This document shows, in pieces, positions 1 to 5,124 of a DNA stretch of 7,968 bases. This stretch comes from Candidatus Woesearchaeota archaeon (GTDB lineage Archaea; Nanobdellota; Nanobdellia; Woesearchaeales; UBA12501), in contig JAPLZS010000062.1 in the NCBI GenBank assembly GCA_026394915.1, positions 1 to 7,968 of the forward strand. The letters run 5' to 3'. Made by a program: the position numbers and the translations under genes. A model generated the notes under the pieces. It saw only the letters and a program-made list of their open reading frames with translations. It did not search any database and was not told the origin of the DNA. Every line of letters starts with the position of its first letter. Positions within the stretch are counted from its first letter, which is position 1.

Positions 1-3
1 AAA

Positions 4-435
4 ATGCTCAAGACAATAAGCAAGAAAGCGATGATATTCACAAGCCCGAGAGATACTATCAGCTGCATTTTAGGCCTTATTCTCCTGGCCTTCGGCGTAA
101 TTCCTCTACTGAGTACATTGAAGATGATAAGCTGGAACCTTCCAAGTTTCCTCACAAACCTGCCAACAGGAGTGCTGATATGGGTTGTGGCGATTGCAGG
201 ATTCTACATACTGATTGACGGTTTCATAGAGCCTCCGATGCACATCTTCCATTGGCTGCTGATCTTTGCAGGCCTCATAATGATGGTTATCGGCCTCATC
301 CCTATACTGCACAGCTTCGGCACAATAGGATTCACAATACCTGGAATGGACAGCCTGATCATATATTGGGTGATAAATTATTTTTTAGTTTCCATAGTTT
401 CAAAAAAGGGGTGTAATCATGAGCGACGAATATGA
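4..435 (+). CDS. Four-helix integral membrane protein with internal duplication, function unknown
   Basis: I do not recognise this 143-residue protein as a named family. It has four hydrophobic segments at about residues 18-37, 56-74, 81-103 and 117-134. The first pair and the second pair look like a duplication: GLILLAFGVIPLL (24-36) matches GLIMMVIGLIPIL (90-102), and each is followed about ten residues later by a short segment ending near a proline (NLP and TIP). The ATG lies three bases from the window edge, so its ribosome binding site cannot be seen and a start further upstream is possible; M10 is an alternative. The last 17 bases overlap the next gene, suggesting translational coupling. 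The C-terminus (KKGCNHERRI) runs through the next gene's ribosome binding site. A different frame would stop at 414-416, just before that gene's ATG, so a small frameshift near the T6 run at 381-386 is possible but unproven. Confidence 0.7.
   Translation: MLKTISKKAMIFTSPRDTISCILGLILLAFGVIPLLSTLKMISWNLPSFLTNLPTGVLIWVVAIAGFYILIDGFIEPPMHIFHWLLIFAGLIMMVIGLIPILHSFGTIGFTIPGMDSLIIYWVINYFLVSIVSKKGCNHERRI
408..413 (+). promoter_or_regulatory. Ribosome binding site for the gene at 419
   Basis: GGGGTG lies inside the end of the preceding gene, with five bases between it and the ATG at 419. It matches the GGTG core complementary to the archaeal 16S 3' end (AUCACCUCC) and supports ATG 419 as the start. 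Confidence 0.7.
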
Positions 436-985
436 ACTGGTTCCTGAAAAAGAGGTAGAGGATCTTAAAAGGGACATTGAGGAGATAAAGAGGAATCCAT
501 TGGGATCGACTGCTTCTGGAAGGGATATTGTAAAGGCCATGAAAGACCTGACAGACAGCGTGAATCACCTGATTGCCTTGTTCAGGGACGCTGCAGATGC
601 AATGAAACTGGAGGAGAAAGAGTCAGAGGCAATAGGAAAGAAGCTTGCTCCGATGCTTGACAAGCTCAACACATTGATTGACCAGAATGAGAAGATCGCA
701 AGAGGGATTGTGGGCGTTGCAGACATTGTAAAAGAAGATGTATATAAGAAACAATCGATGCCTGACAAGACATTCTACAAGCCGATGAATGAGCCGAACT
801 CTGAGCTGCCTCAGTTTGACATCCCAAAACCATTCGACATGCCGGAGATTCCTCCTTCTGCGCCTTACAGGCAGGAGCAGGGATCGCAGATAAGGCCGCA
901 GCCTGAGATGAGGTCTGCTTCAAATATGGATATGCCTCCTCCAGCAGCTCCAAAACCCTCAGGAAGAAGGATATTCGGATTTTAA
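419..985 (+). CDS. Acidic helical protein with proline-rich tail, function unknown
   Basis: The protein has 188 residues and no signal peptide or membrane segment, so it is probably cytoplasmic. Residues 1-26 form a charged helix (ELVPEKEVEDLKRDIEEIKR). The motif NPLG (26-29) breaks it, and residues 34-110 form further amphipathic helices with the segment DQNEKIARGIVGVADIVK at 88-105. From about 113 the chain becomes low-complexity and proline-rich (IPKPFDMPEIPP, MPPPAAPKP) and ends in GRRIFGF. From memory, proteins with an 'ELVP...LK...NPLG' start and an 'LxDQNEKIAxGIVxVAD' block recur in Woesearchaeota-type genomes as uncharacterised proteins; I cannot verify that here. It overlaps the upstream membrane protein by 17 bases and is followed after 1 base by another coiled-coil gene. 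The proline-rich tail suggests a binding or scaffold role, which is inference. Confidence 0.85.
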   Translation: MSDEYELVPEKEVEDLKRDIEEIKRNPLGSTASGRDIVKAMKDLTDSVNHLIALFRDAADAMKLEEKESEAIGKKLAPMLDKLNTLIDQNEKIARGIVGVADIVKEDVYKKQSMPDKTFYKPMNEPNSELPQFDIPKPFDMPEIPPSAPYRQEQGSQIRPQPEMRSASNMDMPPPAAPKPSGRRIFGF

Positions 986-986
986 A

Positions 987-1664
987 ATGGAAGAAGACAG
1001 CTCTGATGGGGTCTCGCAATCAACTATGAAATTCTTTATTAGGCATGTATCTGGCGCTGCAAGAAGGAATAAGGAAAGAGAGGAGAAGATGGCTCATCTT
1101 GATTCCCAGATATCTGTCCTGAAGGATTCTGCGCTGTCAAAAAAACCCGACAAAGAGGGATTAGAGCAGGGATTTGACAGTCTTGGCCTGAAGATAAAAG
1201 AGATGGTGAGCAATGAAAGGCTCATTGCAGTCAGCCAGCAGAAAGAGAAAAGAGAGATTGATGAGATAATGGAAAGGCTTGGATTTCTTGAAGAGAGGCT
1301 TAATGGCCTGGATCATGTGCATTCAATGATATCACAGGAGCACATGAGAAAGATTGATGACCTGAGCAGGAGAATCAGAGGAAGCATAGGGAATGATCCA
1401 TCATCAGGCCCATCACAGCATGCGCTGCCAAAGCAGATGAAAAATGAGAGGGCTGAAAACAGGCATAAGCTTCATCCTATGATGACTGCAAAAGACATAG
1501 AAAAAGAAAAGAAGCAGTCAGAGATTGGGAAGCTGAATGAGATGATAAGGGGGGCAGAGAAGGCATTGAGGGCAGGAGGAAAAAAGATAAATAAAGAGCA
1601 GGCAGAGAGCATAAGAAGGAAGATAAAGATATACAAGAGAAGGATAAAGAGCGTCAGGGAATAG
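987..1664 (+). CDS. Charged coiled-coil protein with basic C-terminus, function unknown
   Basis: This 225-residue soluble protein was not recognised. Residues 14-50 and 64-135 are rich in Lys, Glu, Arg and Leu with heptad-like spacing (for example MERLGFLEERLNGLDHVH at 95-112), consistent with coiled coils. Residues 135-165 are a likely flexible linker (SIGNDPSSGPSQ). Residues 170-225 form another charged helix ending in a strongly basic stretch (RRKIKIYKRRIKSVRE), which could bind nucleic acid or a membrane surface. It begins 1 base after the stop of the gene at 419, without a clear ribosome binding site of its own, so coupled translation in an operon with the two upstream genes is likely. 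It ends in a short gap facing a convergent gene. Codon choice (AGA/AGG, CAG) matches its neighbours. Confidence 0.82.
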   Translation: MEEDSSDGVSQSTMKFFIRHVSGAARRNKEREEKMAHLDSQISVLKDSALSKKPDKEGLEQGFDSLGLKIKEMVSNERLIAVSQQKEKREIDEIMERLGFLEERLNGLDHVHSMISQEHMRKIDDLSRRIRGSIGNDPSSGPSQHALPKQMKNERAENRHKLHPMMTAKDIEKEKKQSEIGKLNEMIRGAEKALRAGGKKINKEQAESIRRKIKIYKRRIKSVRE

Positions 1665-1691
1665 ATTATTCATATCACGTTCTAATATGTC

Positions 1692-2108
1692 TTAGATCAC
1701 TTTGATGGAATCATTTCTTCTCCATCTTAATATGAACGCGGCGATTATTATCGCAATGGCGATTATGAACGCCGCTTTCCAGAGGCCATAATCATTGTTG
1801 ATTATCGTCTTGTTTATGATCTTCATGTCATGGCACTTGAAATCAGAGCCACAGTATCTCTCTGAGCCGCAGTCAGTGTCTTTCCAGCATTCTTTTGCGG
1901 CATTGCTGGCTATGACATAGATTATTGCAATAAGAACTAGCACTACAAGGATTATCAATGCACCGTTTGCCTTCTTGAGGTCTTTTGCCATCACTGTCTT
2001 CCTGTTGTTCGCTTCTGCTCTTGCGCATGCATCAGCAACGAGCTGCCTTAGTTTCTTGTCCAAAGCTTCTGCAAAATCTCCTGCCACATCACTCGCTATT
2101 TTCGTCAC
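1692..2108 (-). CDS. Membrane-tethered histone-fold protein with four-cysteine extracellular loop
   Basis: Counting from the GTG at 2108 (138 residues), residues 3-44 align without gaps to helix 2, loop 2 and helix 3 of archaeal histones. The match includes the loop-2 motif RKTV (36-39) and the helix-3 start AKDL (41-44), equal to RKTV-KAEDI of HMf-type histones. A membrane helix follows at about 50-67, then a short loop with cysteines at 74, 80, 86 and 92 and an N-glycosylation sequon NKT (99-101), then a second helix at about 110-128 and the basic end RWRR. Lysines before helix 1 and arginines after helix 2 place both ends inside and the cysteine loop outside. Upstream of the GTG the frame stays open and reads APLEIRKTD, which fits the missing helix 1, so the real protein probably starts near 2150 at a non-standard codon or is frameshifted. 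Anchoring DNA to the membrane is inference. Confidence 0.78.
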   Translation of the reverse strand: MTKIASDVAGDFAEALDKKLRQLVADACARAEANNRKTVMAKDLKKANGALIILVVLVLIAIIYVIASNAAKECWKDTDCGSERYCGSDFKCHDMKIINKTIINNDYGLWKAAFIIAIAIIIAAFILRWRRNDSIKVI

Positions 2109-2220
2109 ATCTGTCTTTCTGATTTCTAACGGGGCCTTGCCTTTTTCAATATTGGTCAGGATAACAAGCGCTTCTAAACCTTTGATCCAAAGGTTCTTGA
2201 TTTTATCAAGTTTGAACTCA

Positions 2221-2228
2221 TATATAAA
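2221..2228 (-). promoter_or_regulatory. TATA box for the membrane-histone gene
   Basis: On the minus strand the bases read TTTATATA, preceded by the purine-rich BRE-like GAAAGA. A start of transcription about 26 bases downstream would fall near 2198, leaving a leader of about 90 bases to the GTG at 2108, or about 50 bases to the ATT at 2150. A second, weaker TTTATAC lies at about 2266-2272. Confidence 0.5.
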
Positions 2229-2330
2229 TCTTTCTAAAACACAGGAATTAGGGGTTCTCAGGCTGTATAAAGCACTTTAAGCATTACCAGGAATGTTTAG
2301 CTGCATATATACTATCTAATAGTGCTGCGC

Positions 2331-2340
2331 AAAATATATT
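2331..2340 (+). promoter_or_regulatory. BRE/TATA promoter of the ZIP transporter gene
   Basis: AAAATATATT, preceded by GCGC, is centred about 28 bases before the ATG at 2365. This spacing predicts transcription starting at or within a few bases of the ATG, so the mRNA should be leaderless. No ribosome binding site lies before the ATG, which agrees. Confidence 0.55.
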
Positions 2341-2364
2341 AACTACTCCATTATATAGCGGTTT

Positions 2365-3108
2365 ATGGTTTGGTTTTATACTATATTGAGCGTTGTCATA
2401 GTCAGCCTTATATCACTCATAGGAATTTTCACTCTTGTGATAAAAAAAGAGAGCCTTAGCAAGATATTATTCATCCTTGTGAGCTTCTCAGCAGGAGCTT
2501 TGCTTGGGGATTCTTTTATACACTTGATACCTGAAATTTCAGAGACAACTGGATTCGGTTTCAATGCAGCAATCTCATTGCTTGCAGGGATAATGGTCTT
2601 CTTCATACTTGAGAAATTCATACAATGGAGGCACTGCCATGTCCCGACATCAAAGAGCCATCCACACCCTTTTGCATACATGAATTTGATTGGAGATGGC
2701 CTGCATAATTCCATCGACGGCATGGTGATTGCAGCAAGCTATATTGTGAGCGTTCCGCTGGGCATTGCCACAACGCTTGCAGTTATATTCCATGAGATAC
2801 CCCAGGAGATAGGTGATTTTGGAGTATTGCTGCATGGAGGATTCAGCAGAGCAAAAGCATTGTTCTTCAATCTTCTCTCAGCGCTTACTGCCGTCATCGG
2901 AGCAGTTGTGATCCTCATCATCGGCACAAAAGTGCAGGGAATAACTGATTTTCTTTTGCCTTTCACAGCAGGAGGATTCATCTACATTGCAGGATCTGAT
3001 CTTATCCCAGAGATGCACAAGGAGAATAAGGTCGGAAAATCACTTCTTCAGCTTGCGGGCCTTGTAGCAGGCATGGCAATAATGGCCGCATTGATAATGC
3101 TGGAATGA
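2365..3108 (+). CDS. ZIP-family divalent metal (zinc) transporter
   Basis: This 247-residue protein has about eight membrane helices, the usual size for short prokaryotic ZIP transporters such as ZupT. The two metal-site helices are intact: HNSIDG in helix 4 (H114, N115, D118) and HEIPQEIGD in helix 5 (H143, E144, E148, D151). The cytoplasmic loop between helices 3 and 4 is histidine-bearing (H90, H92, H99, H101), as in many ZIP proteins. Helix 2 carries GDSFIHLIPE (48-57) and helix 7 GSDLIPE (210-216), both typical of the family. The HEIPQEIGD form resembles LIV-1-like members. The family moves Zn2+ and sometimes Fe2+ or Mn2+ into the cytoplasm; the metal here cannot be told from sequence. 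The gene appears to have its own leaderless promoter, and no metal-repressor operator was recognised. Confidence 0.95.
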   Translation: MVWFYTILSVVIVSLISLIGIFTLVIKKESLSKILFILVSFSAGALLGDSFIHLIPEISETTGFGFNAAISLLAGIMVFFILEKFIQWRHCHVPTSKSHPHPFAYMNLIGDGLHNSIDGMVIAASYIVSVPLGIATTLAVIFHEIPQEIGDFGVLLHGGFSRAKALFFNLLSALTAVIGAVVILIIGTKVQGITDFLLPFTAGGFIYIAGSDLIPEMHKENKVGKSLLQLAGLVAGMAIMAALIMLE

Positions 3109-3111
3109 ATA

Positions 3112-3119
3112 TTTATATA
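3112..3119 (+). promoter_or_regulatory. TATA box of the glycosyltransferase gene
   Basis: TTTATATA starts four bases after the ZIP stop codon and is centred about 28 bases before the ATG at 3144. The spacing predicts a leaderless transcript, and no ribosome binding site is present before that ATG. Confidence 0.6.
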
Positions 3120-3143
3120 TCCTGCATCTTTGCATATTAATAT

Positions 3144-3584
3144 ATGGACATAAAAAAATATAGTCTTGCTATCCTATTCACTATACTTATTCTGGCAGTA
3201 ACGCTTAGGATGTGGGGAATAACATCTGAATCATACTGGCTCGATGAATCCATAAGCATCAAACAGGCGCAGGAGAATTACAGCACATCTATAGATATGG
3301 TCAAGAAAGAGGTGAATTTCCCTCTGTACACCACTCTGCTTCATTTCTGGGTGGAACCTTTCGGGATATCCGAGCTTTCGAGCAGGTTCTTATCGCTGAT
3401 ATTCGGAGTCTTGTCTGTAGGAGTGATTTACCTGTTTGCAAAGAGATTATTCTCAGACAGAGCTGCTGTAATTGCTGCCTTATTCATGTGTTTCTCCCCT
3501 ATAATGATATTTTATTCTCAGGAAGCAAGATCCTCTGCTGTCTTTTTATTTCTTTGTAGGATATCTTGCAAAAAAGGACAATAA
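3144..3584 (+). CDS. GT39/PMT-type membrane glycosyltransferase, N-terminal fragment (frameshifted)
   Basis: These 146 residues are the N-terminal part of a GT-C membrane glycosyltransferase of the dolichyl-phosphate-mannose protein mannosyltransferase / ArnT-like group (PMT_2). Helix 1 (about 8-25) leads into the external loop with YWLDE (31-35), where D34-E35 match the catalytic acidic pair of the family. NFPLYTTLLHFW (58-69), SSRFLSLIFG (79-88) and YSQEAR (124-129) follow in the usual order. After QEARSSAVF the frame goes out of register and ends in CRISCKKGQ, unlike the family. Homology continues in the +1 frame from about 3541. Such enzymes transfer a sugar from a polyprenyl-phosphate carrier to protein or lipid outside the membrane. 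The start is ATG 3144, supported by the TATA box at 3112. Confidence 0.85.
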   Translation: MDIKKYSLAILFTILILAVTLRMWGITSESYWLDESISIKQAQENYSTSIDMVKKEVNFPLYTTLLHFWVEPFGISELSSRFLSLIFGVLSVGVIYLFAKRLFSDRAAVIAALFMCFSPIMIFYSQEARSSAVFLFLCRISCKKGQ

Positions 3585-3675
3585 CAGCCTGGTTGCATAT
3601 GCTTTCTTCAGTCTGCTCCTCATCTACACTCATCTGTTCTCTTTCCTTGTATTATTAGTCCAAAACATATATATT

Positions 3676-4617
3676 TTGTATCTGCACAGATTCAAGATCA
3701 AGCAATTGTTGAACTGGTTCATCGGCCAGTCTGTCCTTTTGCTGCTATTCATCCCCTGGCTTCTGAATCTGTTCAGGCAGATAACCCACAGCGCACTCAG
3801 CATAATGTGGATCCCAAGACCAGATGTAAGCATAGTGGCATTCACATTGTATGATTTCTTCGGGAATTATTTTGTCTTATTCACATTCATCATCCTTATC
3901 GTAGCATTCATCCTGACCAAAAGATTCAGGCCAAAGACAGTCATGTCTGAGACAGCTGATAAGAACAAGCTGATTCTTCTCTCGTTATGGATATTGCTGC
4001 CTTTCTTATTGGTATTTATATACTCTTTGCTGTTCTCTTCATTATATGCCACAAGATACCTTTTGTTCACTCTGCCTGCCATTTATTTATTATTTGCGAT
4101 GACTATAGACAGATTGGGCAGATTGATGCCGAAAAGAGAGTTCATCCCGTGGATTGTAGTGTGTGTTGTGATGATATCTTCACTCATATCAGTTGCAGAC
4201 CAGGTCAGTAGGGTGGATAAAGATGATTGGAAAGCAGTCTCTGATTATATAAAGCAGAATGCAAAAGAAGGTGAGGTTGTATTCATCGATCCTTTTTATC
4301 AGCAGCAACCTTTTTCTTATTATTATGACATCAGCTGTTTTAAAGAACATGATATATACTCATGCAACTTCAATAAAGACAGGATATTGTCTTTGGATTG
4401 GAACGCAGAATGCTGCAGCGATACCTCAAAATTGACTGCAACAGACGGAAAAGATGGGTTTAAGGATTATCTGAATGACATCATATGGCTCATCAGCGCA
4501 AAGCCTGAGTTGTATTCTCATGACATGAATAACTCTTTATTCGGCTATTTTGACAATAGAAAAAACATAACTGCATCCAAAGAGATTGGCCAGATAAAGA
4601 TATACAAGTTTGAATAA
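3676..4617 (+). CDS. GT39/PMT-type membrane glycosyltransferase, C-terminal fragment (frameshifted)
   Basis: This is the rest of the broken glycosyltransferase. The frame is open from 3508, with family-like sequence from about 3541 (SFYFFVGYLAKKD, then LLLIYTHLFSF). The only standard start codon in the frame before the body is TTG at 3676, with no ribosome binding site, so independent translation is unlikely. The fragment adds several membrane helices, including TRYLLFTLPAIYLLFAM near the end of the helical part. A soluble external C-terminal domain begins at about KDDWKAVSDYIKQ, with the 'DPFYQQQPFSYYYD' segment and several cysteines. Joined to the first fragment and corrected by one base, the protein would be about 490 residues, normal for the family. 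It ends about 130 bases before the winged-helix gene. Its acceptor substrate is unknown. Confidence 0.82.
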   Translation: MYLHRFKIKQLLNWFIGQSVLLLLFIPWLLNLFRQITHSALSIMWIPRPDVSIVAFTLYDFFGNYFVLFTFIILIVAFILTKRFRPKTVMSETADKNKLILLSLWILLPFLLVFIYSLLFSSLYATRYLLFTLPAIYLLFAMTIDRLGRLMPKREFIPWIVVCVVMISSLISVADQVSRVDKDDWKAVSDYIKQNAKEGEVVFIDPFYQQQPFSYYYDISCFKEHDIYSCNFNKDRILSLDWNAECCSDTSKLTATDGKDGFKDYLNDIIWLISAKPELYSHDMNNSLFGYFDNRKNITASKEIGQIKIYKFE

Positions 4618-4689
4618 AAGAAACATAAATGCGGTATTTTCTCCATAAGCGATTTTGCCAGGTTATATATGAATATATACAGCAAAAAC

Positions 4690-4700
4690 CGAAATATATA
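4690..4700 (+). promoter_or_regulatory. Candidate BRE plus TATA box of the winged-helix / surface protein operon
   Basis: CGAAATATATA joins a BRE-like CGAAA to a TATA sequence. With a spacing of about 25 bases, transcription would begin near 4720-4724, leaving a leader of about 25 bases that still includes the GGTGA ribosome binding site. Because the TATA continues into an AT repeat, the exact box is ambiguous. Confidence 0.5.
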
Positions 4701-4714
4701 TATATATATATATA
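4694..4714. repeat. (AT)n microsatellite, 21 bases
   Basis: Bases 4694-4714 alternate A and T without interruption (ten and a half units), and ATATAA follows directly. It is the only long dinucleotide tract in the window and it sits within the predicted promoter. Confidence 0.95.
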
Positions 4715-4737
4715 ATATAACTGATTGTATACTTTAA

Positions 4738-4742
4738 GGTGA
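4738..4742 (+). promoter_or_regulatory. Ribosome binding site deciding start at 4748
   Basis: GGTGA lies five bases before ATG 4748. The in-frame GTG at 4739 is part of this site, so it is unlikely to be the start codon. Confidence 0.7.
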
Positions 4743-4747
4743 CTATC

Positions 4748-5104
4748 ATGGACCATATGAATCTCAATTTTCCAAAGCTTACTGAAAATGACAAAACAGT
4801 TCTCAAGAAGATAATTGACTGCAAAAGGATTCCAGACAGCGACATTGCCAAGACCATGAAACTTTCTCCGCAGGCAGTATTCAAGATAAGAAATAAATTA
4901 GAGGAATGCAGCATCATACAGATAGTCTATTCTGAAGCAGATGGCAGTTATAAATTCAATGGCCTTGTTACAAGTTCAATTTATGACATCGAAGCAGAAA
5001 AGAGCGGGTATGCCTTAAACCCTGGAAATTATCCGGTCAATAAAGGTGTAACAGCAGGAGTGACCACATCTAATCAAGACGTATTATTAACACAATCAAG
5101 TTAA
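4748..5104 (+). CDS. Small winged-helix DNA-binding protein (Lrp/AsnC-like HTH without ligand domain)
   Basis: This is a 118-residue protein counted from ATG 4748; a GTG nine bases upstream is in frame but lies in the ribosome binding site. Residues 11-57 match the N-terminal helix-turn-helix of Lrp/AsnC or MarR-like regulators: LTENDKTVLKKI (helix 1), PDSDIAKTMKLS (helix 2 and turn), PQAVFKIRNKLEECSII (recognition helix and start of wing). Lrp proteins normally add an alpha-beta RAM domain, about 150 residues in total. Here the wing (YSEADGSYKFNGLV) is followed by a short tail, from about residue 78, of low-complexity Ser/Thr/Asn-rich sequence with no recognisable fold. It lies 20 bases upstream of the surface protein gene, with no promoter between, so the two are probably co-transcribed. 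A role in regulating this operon is inference. Confidence 0.8.
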   Translation: MDHMNLNFPKLTENDKTVLKKIIDCKRIPDSDIAKTMKLSPQAVFKIRNKLEECSIIQIVYSEADGSYKFNGLVTSSIYDIEAEKSGYALNPGNYPVNKGVTAGVTTSNQDVLLTQSS

Positions 5105-5111
5105 AGAGAGA

Positions 5112-5116
5112 GGAGG
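5112..5116 (+). promoter_or_regulatory. Ribosome binding site of the ice-binding-like gene
   Basis: GGAGG lies eight bases before ATG 5125, within a purine-rich stretch. It is the strongest ribosome binding site in the window and fixes the start. Confidence 0.75.
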
Positions 5117-5124
5117 AACAAAAA

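Larger units (their letters stand above)
2109..2364. other. Divergent intergenic region
   Basis: This stretch separates the minus-strand histone gene from the plus-strand ZIP gene. It holds the histone gene's leader, where the histone frame stays open back to a stop at 2277-2279 with no ATG, GTG or TTG in frame. It also holds one outward TATA box for each gene. I see no tRNA, stable hairpin or repeat in it. Confidence 0.6.
4618..4747 (+). other. AT-rich intergenic region before the ice-binding operon
   Basis: This gap contains two TATA-like stretches: GGTTATATATGAATATATAC near 4661-4680 and the long alternating AT tract at 4694-4714. It also has a small GTATAC palindrome at 4727-4732 and the ribosome binding site at 4738. 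No RNA gene is visible. Confidence 0.6.

Noticed and set aside
666..1019. 117-residue minus-strand open frame across the gene at 419
   Set aside because: It lies wholly opposite a gene with coherent helical sequence and a ribosome binding site, and its own composition shows no domain or motif.
1671..1689. Inverted repeat CATAT...ATATG between the convergent genes
   Set aside because: The stem is only five AT-rich pairs around a nine-base loop and no T run follows, so it is too weak to call a terminator.
1975..2280. 101-residue plus-strand open frame over the histone gene and its leader
   Set aside because: Its signal-peptide-like start is the antisense of the histone helices; the minus-strand reading has the homology.
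4727..4732. GTATAC palindrome as a regulator operator
   Set aside because: A six-base AT-rich palindrome is expected by chance here, and no second copy was found; it is mentioned only as a weak candidate.
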